Shown here: positions 18,288 through 26,641 of the stretch, in pieces
Layout: the number at the start of each line of letters is the position of its first letter
Position numbering within the stretch: the stretch's first letter is position 1
The notes under the pieces: generated by a model
The model's input: the letters and a program-made list of their open reading frames with translations, nothing else
The model's database searches: none
What the model was told of the DNA's origin: nothing
Position numbers and translations under genes: made by a program
NCBI GenBank assembly: GCA_038123715.1
Contig: JAYPAN010000004.1
Span: 42,468 to 106,467, forward strand
DNA from: JAYPAN01 sp038123715
GTDB taxonomy: Bacteria; Pseudomonadota; Alphaproteobacteria; RS24
Length of the DNA: 64,000 nt
Direction: 5' to 3'

Positions 18288-18358
18288 TTCAGCCTCGCTT
18301 TATTATCCAATCAAAATCATTACAAAGCGCCGTTTTGGACGGCGCTGTCCTGCGCCTT

Positions 18359-18387
18359 ATATAAGTAGCCAGACCGGTCGCTGCAAG
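18359..18387 (-). promoter_or_regulatory. RpoH (sigma-32) heat-shock promoter of dnaK
   Basis: Read on the minus strand: CTTG at 18387-18384, an 18-base spacer, then CTTATATAAG from 18365. The alphaproteobacterial heat-shock consensus is CTTG-N17/18-CYTATNTNNG, and every fixed position matches. It is 72-100 bases before the dnaK ATG, in the 137-base dnaK-alkB divergent spacer. Confidence 0.8.
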
Positions 18388-18424
18388 GGGCGGGTGGTAT
18401 TTGTCCGTGGTTTTGGAGAGGTTT

Positions 18425-19066
18425 ATGGTAAGCCACAATATATTGGGGGAAGGCACAGCCTATCACCCCGAATATTGCGATAGGTCGGCGCAAACCGGTT
18501 TGCTGGCGGCGCTGGCGGAAATTATTGCCGAAGCGCCCTTTTTTGTGCCGCGCATGCCGAGCACCAATGTGCCTTGGTCTATCCGCATGACCAATTGCGG
18601 CGCGCTGGGTTGGGTGTCCGATAAAAACGGCTATCGCTACCAGCCGCTTCACCCCGAAACCGGCCGCGCCTGGCCTGCCCTGCCACCAGCTTTGCTGGAT
18701 TTATGGCATGATGTGACAGACTGCCCGGCAGTGCCGGAATGTTGCCTGGTAAATTATTATGACAAGCCGGTTTCAAAAATGGGGCTGCATCAGGACAGGG
18801 ATGAGGCAGCGCTCGATGTGCCGGTCGTGTCCTTGTCGCTGGGTGACAGCGCGGTGTTTCGCATGGGCGGGGCGCAACGGCGCGGCAAAACGCGCTCCAT
18901 GCGGCTGCATAGCGGCGATGTGCTGGTCTTTGGCGGCGCGGCGCGGCTCAATTTTCATGGCCTTGACCGCGTTCTCGCGGGCAGCAGCGCCCTGTTGGCC
19001 GAGCAGCCGGCTTTTGCTGGTGGCGGACGGCTGAACCTGACTTTGCGGCGGGTCGCGCCGGTTTAA
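18425..19066 (+). CDS. alkB: AlkB-type 2-oxoglutarate/Fe(II) dioxygenase (DNA repair)
   Basis: Oxidative demethylase that removes 1-methyladenine and 3-methylcytosine lesions. It has 213 residues from the ATG at 18425, preceded by GGAGAGG. Iron ligands are His122 and Asp124 in HQDRDE and His178 in NFHGLDRV; the 2-oxoglutarate-binding arginines are Arg202 and Arg208 in RLNLTLRR. The N-terminal nucleotide-recognition lid with RMPSTNVPWSIRMTNCGALGW fits E. coli AlkB rather than the eukaryote-like branch. It is inserted on the opposite strand between dnaK and grpE. Its stop codon is inside a 14-base tandem repeat. Confidence 0.93.
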   Translation: MVSHNILGEGTAYHPEYCDRSAQTGLLAALAEIIAEAPFFVPRMPSTNVPWSIRMTNCGALGWVSDKNGYRYQPLHPETGRAWPALPPALLDLWHDVTDCPAVPECCLVNYYDKPVSKMGLHQDRDEAALDVPVVSLSLGDSAVFRMGGAQRRGKTRSMRLHSGDVLVFGGAARLNFHGLDRVLAGSSALLAEQPAFAGGGRLNLTLRRVAPV

Positions 19067-19104
19067 TCCTTCGCGCTTAATCCTTCGCCCTTAATCTTTA
19101 GCAA
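19063..19104 (+). repeat. 14-base tandem repeat at the alkB/grpE 3' ends
   Basis: Three adjacent 14-base units: ttaatccttcgcgc, ttaatccttcgccc and a decayed ttaatctttagcaa. The first carries the alkB stop (plus strand), and the last carries the grpE stop (minus strand). Confidence 0.8.
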
Positions 19105-19741
19105 TGCCGACTTTGGCCGGACGCAGCAGGCGCTCTTCCATAATATAGCCGGTTTCCACCACTTCGATAATCGTGCCGGCGGGCTGGCCGGTGCCGGGCG
19201 CTTCAAACAGCGCCTCATGCAGATTGGGGTCGAATTTCTCACCCATCGGGCTGATTGGCGAGACTTTATTGCGGGTCAAGGCGGCTTGCAAATCGCGCTC
19301 CGTGGCTGCCACACCTTCCAGCAAAGCGCGCGCCTGTTCGGGCAGTTCTTCGCCCATTTCCTCAAAGGCTTTCAGGGCGCGTTGCAGATTATCAGCGACG
19401 CCGAGCATGTCGCGGGCAAAACTGGCCGCGCCATATTTCAGCGCATCGCCGCGATCGCGCTCGGCGCGCCGCCGCGTGTTTTCCAGCTCTGCCAGCAAGC
19501 GCATGATTTGGTCATTGGCCTCGGCCAGTTTTTCTTCCGGTGACGGCTCGGTTGGCGCGTCCACAGCCTCGGATGCTGCTTCTTCTGCCGTGCCGCCTTC
19601 GGCTTGGGCTTCAGCCTCGGTCGTTGCGTCCTGTGTCTCGGCGGTTTTTGTTTCCGGCGCGTCAGCCTCTTGCTGCGCCATTTCTTTGTCTGTTTCGCCT
19701 GCCATATCTGTCTCGCTTGCCATATCTTCCATTTCTTTCAT
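19091..19741 (-). CDS. grpE: nucleotide exchange factor GrpE
   Basis: Releases ADP from DnaK. About 216 residues from the ATG at 19741; a TTG five codons earlier (19756) and ATGs at 19732 and 19723 are alternatives, and none has a strong ribosome site. The N-terminal 65 residues are acidic and disordered and contain an 18-base tandem duplication (MASETD/MAGETD). The coiled-coil begins at EEKLAEANDQIMRLLAELEN, with RRRAERDRGDALKYGAASFA, and the beta-domain ends with VETGYIMEERLLRPAKVGI. It is 49-64 bases downstream of hrcA and likely in its operon. Confidence 0.93.
   Translation of the reverse strand: MKEMEDMASETDMAGETDKEMAQQEADAPETKTAETQDATTEAEAQAEGGTAEEAASEAVDAPTEPSPEEKLAEANDQIMRLLAELENTRRRAERDRGDALKYGAASFARDMLGVADNLQRALKAFEEMGEELPEQARALLEGVAATERDLQAALTRNKVSPISPMGEKFDPNLHEALFEAPGTGQPAGTIIEVVETGYIMEERLLRPAKVGIAKD
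19692..19727 (-). repeat. 18-base tandem duplication in grpE N-terminus
   Basis: Two 18-base units (16 of 18 identical), encoding MASETD and MAGETD in the disordered acidic leader of GrpE. The reading frame is kept. Confidence 0.75.
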
Positions 19742-19805
19742 TCGTCTGTTTGCCAAGTTTCAGTCAATCTGTTGCGTGTTTCCTAATCGCCATTGGGTCA
19801 TGGCG

Positions 19806-20867
19806 TCAACCAAGCATTTTCGTTACCACCCGCGCTGTATGGTCAACCAGTGGAATAAGCCGTGCATAATTGGCGCGCGTCGGGGCAATCACTCCCAATA
19901 CGCCGACAATATGTTTTTCGCTGTCTTGATAAGGGCTGATGATAAGCGATGAGCCGGACAGTGAAAACAAAGGCGTTTCCGCGCCGATAAATATCTTCAC
20001 CCCGTCGCTTTCTTCGGCTTGCGACAATAGCGCGACCAGTTCCTGCTTGCGGTCAATATCTTCAAATAAAAGCCGCACCCGTTCCAAATCTTCCATCGCG
20101 GCCACATTATCAAGCAAATGCGACTGGCCGCGCACCAGCAGCGATTTGGCAAATAAATCGGCATTGCCGCCATTATTGCCGATGTCGCCGGCCCATTGCG
20201 CCAGACCGGTTTCGACCAATTGCGCGGTCAGGCTGCCCAGCTCGGCTTCAAAGCGCGCCATTTCCTGCTGCAAATCGCGGCGCAATTCGCCCAGCGAGCT
20301 GCCTTTCAGTCGCGCATTGAGATAATTGCCCGCTTCGGTCAGGGCGGCAGGGCCAATACCGGCGGGCATGTCAATCACCCGATTTTCGACATGATTGGTT
20401 TCATCGACCAAAATTACCAAAATCTGCGTCGCCGAAACTTGCGTGAACTCAATATGCTTAATGCCGCGCGCCGCTTGCGGCGCCAGCACCAGACCAGCGC
20501 ACAGGCTGAGGCCGGACAAATTGTCAATCGCTTGCGTTAGCATGTCATCCATGCCAGTGCCATTGAGCTGCGGGGCAATCGCCTCGCGCTCGACATCGGA
20601 TAATTCACCTAGCTGCAACAGCCCGTCTATAAACAGCCGCAGACCGGTTTGCGTCGGCAGGCGACCGGCTGAGACATGCGGTGCATAAAGCAGACCGGCC
20701 CGTTCCAGCTCGGCCATGGTCGAACGTATCGAGGCGGGCGATAATTGCGGCTCCAGCACATCAGACAGACTGCGCGAGCCAACCGGATTGCCGGTTTCGA
20801 GATAGCTCTCGACAATTTGCTGGAATATCAGCCTTGCGCGGTCGGTTAAATCAGCCAGATTGCTCAT
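19806..20867 (-). CDS. hrcA: heat-inducible transcription repressor HrcA
   Basis: Repressor that binds CIRCE elements of heat-shock genes and senses GroEL. It has 353 residues, with an N-terminal winged helix (ARLIFQQIVESYLETGNPVG, SPASIRSTMAELERAGLL) and the GAF-like C-terminal domain (LVPLVDHTARVV-like tail). No CIRCE inverted repeat is visible in its own 148-base upstream spacer or before dnaK, so its target in this organism is probably outside the window, for instance groESL. Divergent from rph, a common arrangement in alphaproteobacteria. Confidence 0.95.
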   Translation of the reverse strand: MSNLADLTDRARLIFQQIVESYLETGNPVGSRSLSDVLEPQLSPASIRSTMAELERAGLLYAPHVSAGRLPTQTGLRLFIDGLLQLGELSDVEREAIAPQLNGTGMDDMLTQAIDNLSGLSLCAGLVLAPQAARGIKHIEFTQVSATQILVILVDETNHVENRVIDMPAGIGPAALTEAGNYLNARLKGSSLGELRRDLQQEMARFEAELGSLTAQLVETGLAQWAGDIGNNGGNADLFAKSLLVRGQSHLLDNVAAMEDLERVRLLFEDIDRKQELVALLSQAEESDGVKIFIGAETPLFSLSGSSLIISPYQDSEKHIVGVLGVIAPTRANYARLIPLVDHTARVVTKMLG

Positions 20868-21015
20868 GGCCTTAATTTAGGCATTAAATCGCAGATTACC
20901 ATAGGGGTTTAAGCCGCCCCCGCCCCCCCGCGCCCTCTTGTGAGACGCGGCAGGGCAGGCTAAACACAATGCATGATAAATGCGCCGCCGCGCGCCAAGC
21001 AAAGGAACCGCCCTC

Positions 21016-21756
21016 ATGACCTCATCCGATGTTCAACGCCCTTCCGGTCGCGCCGCCGCGCAATTGCGCCATGTGTCATTTGAAACCGGCATTTCCAAAC
21101 ATGCCGAAGGCTCATGCTTCATCAAATTCGGGGACACGCATGTTTTATGCACGGCCAGTCTGGAAGAGCGCGTGCCGCCTTGGTTGCGCGGCAAAGGGCA
21201 GGGCTGGGTGACGGCGGAATATGGCATGCTGCCGCGTGCCACGGGCGACCGGATGCGCCGCGAGGCCAGCGCCGGCAAGCAATCGGGGCGCACGCAGGAA
21301 ATCCAGCGCTTGATAGGGCGTTCCTTGCGCGCCGTGGTGGACATGAAAAAACTCGGCGAACACCAAATCAGCCTTGATTGCGATGTCATACAGGCCGATG
21401 GCGGCACGCGCACCGCGTCAATTACCGGCGCTTGGGTGGCGCTTCATCAATGCGTGGCCGGCATGCAGGCGCGCGGTCTGGTCGGTGAGGGCGTGATAGC
21501 AGACAATGTGGCGGCGCTGTCTTGCGGCATTTACAATGGCCTGCCAGTGGCTGATTTGGATTATGCCGAGGACAGCATTGCCGATACGGATGGCAATTTT
21601 GTTATGACCGGCAGTGGCGCGATTGTCGAGATTCAAGCAACGGCCGAGGGCGCGGCTTTTGACGAAACAGAGTTTGCCGAATTGATGCGGCTGGCCAAAA
21701 ACGGCATTGGCGAGCTTGTTGCCTTGCAAAATGCGGCCATTGGCAAAGCCGGATAG
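21016..21756 (+). CDS. rph: ribonuclease PH
   Basis: Phosphorolytic 3'-5' exoribonuclease that trims tRNA 3' ends. It has 246 residues from the ATG at 21016, preceded by AAAGGAA. The core includes RPSGRAAAQLRHVSFE, TEYGMLPRATGDR-like AEYGMLPRATGDRMRR, GRTQEIQRLIGRSLRAVVD, DCDVIQADGGTRTASITGA, and DLDYAEDSIADTDGNFVM. The predicted phosphate-binding residues are intact. It is followed by rdgB with an 8-base gap. Confidence 0.96.
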   Translation: MTSSDVQRPSGRAAAQLRHVSFETGISKHAEGSCFIKFGDTHVLCTASLEERVPPWLRGKGQGWVTAEYGMLPRATGDRMRREASAGKQSGRTQEIQRLIGRSLRAVVDMKKLGEHQISLDCDVIQADGGTRTASITGAWVALHQCVAGMQARGLVGEGVIADNVAALSCGIYNGLPVADLDYAEDSIADTDGNFVMTGSGAIVEIQATAEGAAFDETEFAELMRLAKNGIGELVALQNAAIGKAG

Positions 21757-21764
21757 GGCGCGCA

Positions 21765-22388
21765 ATGAGCCGGTCACACCGCCAATTTGATGCGCCCAAG
21801 CTGGTTGTTGCCAGCCATAATCAGGGCAAAATCCGCGAAATTGACGATTTGTTGGGCCCGTTCGGCATTGAAACCGCCGGGGCCGATGCTTTGGGCTTGC
21901 CGGAGCCGGAGGAGACCGGCTCAACATTTATCGCCAATGCCGAATTAAAGGCGCTGGCTGCCGCCACAGCGACCGGTCTGCCTGCCCTGGCTGATGATAG
22001 CGGGTTGGCGGTGGATGCGCTGGATGGCGCGCCCGGCATTTATTCGGCGCGCTGGGCGCAAACCGCCTCGGGTGAGCGTGATTTTGACTTTGCCATGCAT
22101 AAGGTGGAAATGGCGCTGTCCAAAAAGCGCGACATGGCGCGCACAGCCAGTTTTATTTGCGCGCTGACTTTGGCTTGGCCGGACGGCCATGTCGAAAGTT
22201 TTGAGGGGCGTGTTGACGGCACGCTGGTCTGGCCGTTGCGGGGTAAAAAGGGCTTTGGCTATGACCCGATGTTTCTGCCGCTGGGCGGTGATTTGACTTT
22301 TGGCGAAATGCAGCCGGATGACAAGCACGCCATCTCGCACCGCGCCGATGCGTTCACCCAGCTGGTCGAGGCGTGTTTTAATGGCTAG
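21765..22388 (+). CDS. rdgB: XTP/dITP pyrophosphatase
   Basis: Hydrolyses deaminated purine nucleoside triphosphates to prevent their use in DNA. It has 207 residues: the SHNQGKIREI substrate loop near residue 17, DDSGLAVDALDGAPGIYSARWA with the catalytic Asp near 75-78, and GFGYDPMFLP near the C-terminus. It overlaps hemW by 8 bases. The order rph-rdgB-hemW is standard in alphaproteobacteria. It complements Maf as a second pool-cleaning enzyme in the window. Confidence 0.96.
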   Translation: MSRSHRQFDAPKLVVASHNQGKIREIDDLLGPFGIETAGADALGLPEPEETGSTFIANAELKALAAATATGLPALADDSGLAVDALDGAPGIYSARWAQTASGERDFDFAMHKVEMALSKKRDMARTASFICALTLAWPDGHVESFEGRVDGTLVWPLRGKKGFGYDPMFLPLGGDLTFGEMQPDDKHAISHRADAFTQLVEACFNG

Positions 22389-23520
22389 CCCGCCGCTTGG
22401 CGTTTATGTGCATTTTCCGTTTTGCGCCGCCATATGCCCTTATTGCGATTTCAATGTTTATAAAATGCGTGATTTGGATGCAGATGCGTGGGCTGATGCC
22501 TATTGTGCTGAATTGCGCCATGCCGCCAGACTGCGCCCGCAAGGGCCGGTCGAGACATTGTTTTTCGGCGGCGGCACACCGTCTTTAATGCCAGTTGCGC
22601 TGGTCGCGGCAATTATTGACGAGATTGACCGATTATGGGGTTTTGCGGCCAAGGCCGAGATAAGTTTGGAAGCCAATCCGGAAGGGTTGGATGCGCCGAC
22701 CCTGCAAGATTTTGCCGCTTGCGGGATTACGCGGCTGTCACTCGGCGTGCAATCGCTGGATGATGCGGCGCTGGCCTTTCTCGGTCGCCATCACAGCGCC
22801 GCCCAAGCCATGTCGGTTTTTGCGCTGGCGCAAAATAGCTTTCCGGCCAGTTCGCTTGATTTGATATATGCAAGACCCGGACAGACGCTGGCGGCATGGG
22901 AACAGGAATTGGCGCGCGCCTTGTCGCTGACCCCGCAGCATATGTCGCTCTATCAGTTGACTTTTGAGCCGGAGACGGCTTTTGGCTTGCAATTGCGGCA
23001 AGGGCGGCTGCAGCCGCCGGAAGAAGAATTGGCTGTCAATTTGTTCGAGCATAGCCGCGCCGCTTGCGCCGCCGCCGGTCTGCCTGCTTATGAAATCTCC
23101 AATCACGCGCGCCCTGACGGGGAATGTCGGCATAATGTCAGCAATTGGCAGGGCGGCGATTATGCGGGCATTGGCCCGGGCGCGCATGGCCGCTTGAGTG
23201 TTGATGGTGCGCGCCATGCCAGCTATGCCCTGCCGACGCCGAATGACTGGCTGCAATCGGTCGCCGCAAAGGGTCATGGCTGGCAAAGTTTTGAGCCGCT
23301 TGATGATGCGGCGCGCCATGCTGAGACCTTGTTGCTGGGGCTGCGTCTGACACAGGGCGTTGCCTATGAAAGGCTTTCTGCGGCGGGGCTGGTGCTCGAT
23401 GGCGCGCGCCTTGCCGATATGCAGGCGGCGGGGCTGATTGTCCGCGACGCGACGCGCTTGGCCGCCACGCCGGAAGGCTGTCTGGTGCTTGACCGGCTGG
23501 TTGCCGAATTATTGCTGTGA
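22381..23520 (+). CDS. hemW: radical SAM heme chaperone HemW
   Basis: HemN-like radical SAM protein that binds heme and is thought to deliver it to target proteins; it is not the coproporphyrinogen oxidase. The protein is 379 residues. The cluster cysteines Cys15, Cys19 and Cys22 fit CxxxCxxC. Family motifs FFGGGTPSLMP, LSLGVQSLDDAALAFLGRHH and RHNVSNWQGGDYAGIGPGAHG are present, the last being the HemW form. Its end overlaps the convergent lpoA-like gene by 12 bases. Confidence 0.94.
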   Translation: MASPPLGVYVHFPFCAAICPYCDFNVYKMRDLDADAWADAYCAELRHAARLRPQGPVETLFFGGGTPSLMPVALVAAIIDEIDRLWGFAAKAEISLEANPEGLDAPTLQDFAACGITRLSLGVQSLDDAALAFLGRHHSAAQAMSVFALAQNSFPASSLDLIYARPGQTLAAWEQELARALSLTPQHMSLYQLTFEPETAFGLQLRQGRLQPPEEELAVNLFEHSRAACAAAGLPAYEISNHARPDGECRHNVSNWQGGDYAGIGPGAHGRLSVDGARHASYALPTPNDWLQSVAAKGHGWQSFEPLDDAARHAETLLLGLRLTQGVAYERLSAAGLVLDGARLADMQAAGLIVRDATRLAATPEGCLVLDRLVAELLL

Positions 23521-25032
23521 GGCGGGCGTGTCCTCAATGCCGGTTTCGGGCGCATCACCCGCCAAAACAGCATCATCTATGGGCGGGGCGGCTTCGCGCA
23601 AGCGTGAGGCCAGCATCCGCGCTGCTTGCCGCCGCCGGTCATGTTCAACGAAACTGGCTGGCGCAGCATTTATCACGCGGCTGCCACGGGCGGTGATTTC
23701 ATGCACGGCCAGCCCGCGCTCGCCCAGCCCGTCCGGGGTCAGACGCAAAATCCCGTCAATACCGGCAAAGCCATTCGGGTCGGTCAGCAAATTGCGGGTA
23801 AACGGCTTGCCCGGCGCAATGCGCGACAATTCCGCCGCCAGCCCGATCGCGTCATAGGCGATGGAGGCAAGGCGCGGCGGCTCCTGCCCATAGGCGCGTT
23901 TGAAGCGGCGCACAAAGCGTTGCCAGACACCATGTTCGGGAGCCGGATACCAGCCGCCATGCAAAGGCGGCTCTTTGGTCAGGGACGGGTCATCCCACAG
24001 GCCAGTGCCGACAAATTTCACCAGTCGCGGGTCAATGTCGAAATAGGGAAGTAATGGCGCAAGGCTTCGCAAGGCCAGCCCGCCTTCCGGCATAAAGACA
24101 ACATCATAGGGAATGTCGCCCAGCGTTTCCGAGCGTTTCAGCGCCTCATGCGCCGAGGTCAGCTCCGGTGCAATATCGCGCAAAACGGTGAATAAATCTT
24201 CATCCGGCGTATCGGGCGGCGCCAGCGCGCGCGCTTCATTTGTCAGCCGCGCCATTTCCGCCTCATGGGCTTTTTTGCGGCGCTCAAATTGCGCCAAAGC
24301 CTGCACCGGCGCAAACATGCCGCGCGGGTCGGCCGGATAAAATTCGGTCTGCACCAAATCGCCGCCATAAAGCGCGATTTGCGTTTGCAGGCTGTCATGC
24401 ACACGCTCGCCAAATGCGCCTTCCGGCAGCAAGGCGCCGAAACGGGTCAGCCCTTGCGAAATGGATTCTGTGACAATGCGGTCGATATTGTCTTCCGGCA
24501 AAAAGCCGAGCAGCCAGATATTGTCGCCCTTGACCGACCGGTCATTGGACAGCGCCAGCGCCGGCACATCGCGCCCGGCCAGCATGGGGGCAATGGCGGC
24601 TACCGAGGTTGAGAATAAAGGCCCGACAATCAAATCGGCTTTTGCTGCCAGCGCCTGTTTAACGGCTTCTTTTGCGCCGTCTGGCGTGCCTTTTGTGTCA
24701 TGCAGGCTCAACACAATGTCACGGCGATCAAGGTCGAAAAGCGCCAGCTGGGCGGCGTTTTGCAAGGCGCGAGACAAATCGCGAATGGAGCTGCGGCTGT
24801 CGCCAAAGGGCAGCACCAGCGCAATCACCACCGCATTGTCGGGGCGCGGCGGCGGTGGCGGGTAGCCTGACAAATCAAGCGGCATGATGGGAATAACCGG
24901 TGCGGCTTGCGCCGCGTTTTGCGCCGTGCCGCCGGTTTGCGGCGCGGTTGGCGCACTGGCACAAGCGGCCAGCAGCAGGCTTGCAATCACCGCTGCAATA
25001 AAAGATTTGCCGGTTATTTTATATGCTGTCAT
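23509..25032 (-). CDS. LpoA-like penicillin-binding protein activator (lipoprotein)
   Basis: Predicted lipoprotein with a type I periplasmic-binding-protein fold, related to LpoA/YraM and leucine-binding proteins. From the ATG at 25032 it is 507 residues; the signal peptide ends in lipobox LAAC (residues 21-24). A Pro-rich spacer (YPPPPPRP) precedes the binding fold, with VIALVLPFGDSRSSIRDLSRAL and LIVGPLFSTSVAAIAP. The flanking rsmI and yraN reproduce the yraL-yraM-yraN arrangement of E. coli, which supports a role in peptidoglycan synthase activation. An ATG eight codons upstream is less likely because it lengthens the signal n-region. Confidence 0.85.
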   Translation of the reverse strand: MTAYKITGKSFIAAVIASLLLAACASAPTAPQTGGTAQNAAQAAPVIPIMPLDLSGYPPPPPRPDNAVVIALVLPFGDSRSSIRDLSRALQNAAQLALFDLDRRDIVLSLHDTKGTPDGAKEAVKQALAAKADLIVGPLFSTSVAAIAPMLAGRDVPALALSNDRSVKGDNIWLLGFLPEDNIDRIVTESISQGLTRFGALLPEGAFGERVHDSLQTQIALYGGDLVQTEFYPADPRGMFAPVQALAQFERRKKAHEAEMARLTNEARALAPPDTPDEDLFTVLRDIAPELTSAHEALKRSETLGDIPYDVVFMPEGGLALRSLAPLLPYFDIDPRLVKFVGTGLWDDPSLTKEPPLHGGWYPAPEHGVWQRFVRRFKRAYGQEPPRLASIAYDAIGLAAELSRIAPGKPFTRNLLTDPNGFAGIDGILRLTPDGLGERGLAVHEITARGSRVINAAPASFVEHDRRRQAARMLASRLREAAPPIDDAVLAGDAPETGIEDTPASQQ

Positions 25033-25233
25033 GGGTCTTGCCACTTGTCCCGTCATTCTGCCATCCGGCGTGCGCTGTCATGATGCGCCAGCCTATCCGC
25101 GCCGCGCCGCCAAGTAAACGGCTTAGCGACAAAGCGCGGCATTTCAACCGGCTAATTTCACAATCTGGCGCTAAATTATGGCGAGATTGCGTTCCGGGCT
25201 TGCCTTTCGCGGCAAAAAAGCGTTGCCTTGGGC

Positions 25234-26100
25234 ATGTCCGATTGGTCAGTGATAAATGCGCCACTTGCGCCCGGCCTGTATATTGTCGCCACGCCGTTGG
25301 GTCATGCGCGCGACATTACCTTGCGGGCGCTGGATGTGCTGGCCGCCGCCAATGCCATATATTGTGAGGATACGCGGGTCAGCGGCAAATTGATGGCGCG
25401 CTATGGCATTGCCACGCAGCGCCTTGCCTATCATGAGCATAACGCCCAGCGCATGCGCCCGAAAATCCTGCAAAGACTGGCAGAAGGCGCGGCATTGGCG
25501 CTTATCAGCGATGCTGGCACGCCGCTTGTCTCCGACCCCGGCCTGCCTTTGGTGCGCGCCGCAAGGGCGGCGGGTCATAATGTTTTTGCCGTGCCGGGCG
25601 CTTCGGCACCGATTGCGGCTTTGTCTGTTGCCGGTCTGGCGACCGACAGATTCAGTTTTGCCGGTTTTTTACCGCCGAAAAAACAGGCGCGGCAAACCGC
25701 CTTGCAAGAATTGTCGGGCGCACCCGGCACGCTGGTTCTGTTTGAAAGTGCCAACCGGCTTGCCGTGCTGATGGCTGATGTGGCTGCTATGACGCCACAG
25801 CGCGAGGCGGTGATTGCGCGCGAATTGACCAAAAAGTTTGAAGAGGTGATAAGCGGCACGGCGGAAGATTTGGCCGCGCGGCTGAAAGATATGTCGGTTA
25901 AGGGCGAATGTGTGGTGTTGCTGGCCGCCCCGCCTCCCGAAAATATGGATGCGGCGGCACTTGACAATGCGCTGGTCGCGGCGCTGGCTTCCAACAGTTT
26001 GCGCGATGCGGTGCAAATGGTGATGGCCGCTTATGGCTTGCCAAAAAAGCAGGTTTATGCGCGTGCGCTGGCTTTGTCCAAACAAGAAAAGGAAGTCTAA
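25234..26100 (+). CDS. rsmI: 16S rRNA (cytidine-1402-2'-O)-methyltransferase
   Basis: Ribose methyltransferase for C1402 of 16S rRNA, of the tetrapyrrole-methylase fold. It has 288 residues from the ATG at 25234. N-terminal GLYIVATPLGHARDITLRAL, CEDTRVSGKLMARYGI, ALISDAGTPLVSDPGLPLVR and VPGASAPIAALSVAGL are the family signatures. A TTG two codons upstream is possible. It is divergent from the lpoA-like gene across 201 bases and precedes yraN. Confidence 0.95.
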   Translation: MSDWSVINAPLAPGLYIVATPLGHARDITLRALDVLAAANAIYCEDTRVSGKLMARYGIATQRLAYHEHNAQRMRPKILQRLAEGAALALISDAGTPLVSDPGLPLVRAARAAGHNVFAVPGASAPIAALSVAGLATDRFSFAGFLPPKKQARQTALQELSGAPGTLVLFESANRLAVLMADVAAMTPQREAVIARELTKKFEEVISGTAEDLAARLKDMSVKGECVVLLAAPPPENMDAAALDNALVAALASNSLRDAVQMVMAAYGLPKKQVYARALALSKQEKEV

Positions 26101-26134
26101 ACAGAAAAGGAGCCCGACGCGGAAAATGACCAAG

Positions 26135-26142
26135 AAAAAAAA
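26135..26142 (+). other. A8 homopolymer, likely frameshift site in yraN
   Basis: A run of eight A follows the ATG at 26126. Shortening it by one base joins this start with the YraN frame. The same leader then contains repeated aagaccgcc units (26163-26198) encoding a Lys/Thr/Ala-rich tail. Confidence 0.55.
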
Positions 26143-26222
26143 TACCGCCAACGCGCCGCAAAAAGACCGCCAAGACCGCCGCCGCCAAGACCGCCGCCGT
26201 CAAAGCCGGACGGGTTGCCGAG

Positions 26223-26534
26223 ATGGTCGCCGCGCTTTATTTGCGCGCCAAGGGCTATCGGATTATCGCCCGTAATCTGCAAACACCGGTCGGCGAAATT
26301 GATATTGTCGCGCGACGCGGCCATTTGCTGGTCTTTGTCGAGGTGAAATATCGCAATGAGGTTTTCGGGCCGGAAGTGATTGCCAACCGGCAATGGCAGC
26401 GCATTGCCCGTGCCGCCGCCTATATGGTTGGCCGCACGCCTGCCCTGCAAGCCTGTGTCTGGCGGTTTGATGCGGTGTTGCTGACGCCGTGGCGGTGGCC
26501 GCGCCATGCTCGCGATTTGTGGCGCCCAGAATAA
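26223..26534 (+). CDS. YraN family (UPF0102) endonuclease-like protein, start disrupted
   Basis: Small restriction-endonuclease-fold protein of unknown role. The core from MVAALYLRAKGYRIIARN through GEIDIVARRGHLLVFVEVKYR is typical. The ATG at 26223 is the first in-frame start, yet the conserved GRVAE lies just upstream of it in the same frame, with no usable start before a stop at 26127. An ATG at 26126 is out of frame by one base. If one A were removed from the A8 tract at 26135-26142, that ATG would open a 135-residue protein with a Lys/Ala-rich leader and full YraN domain. This may be a true frameshift or an assembly error. Confidence 0.75.
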   Translation: MVAALYLRAKGYRIIARNLQTPVGEIDIVARRGHLLVFVEVKYRNEVFGPEVIANRQWQRIARAAAYMVGRTPALQACVWRFDAVLLTPWRWPRHARDLWRPE

Positions 26535-26641
26535 GCAGATGGATAAGCAGGCGGGTGCGGCGGCGGCTTTTTGCGAATACGGGCTTGAGCCTTGGTGTCA
26601 ATTCGCGGTAAGTGGGTCAGGTGCAATAAAGGAGACGGCGC

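Noticed and set aside
26033..26275. 80-codon frame rich in Arg/Gln/Lys near yraN
   Set aside because: It joins the rsmI end and the yraN body in the wrong frame; only its ATG at 26126 is meaningful, as the likely original yraN start.
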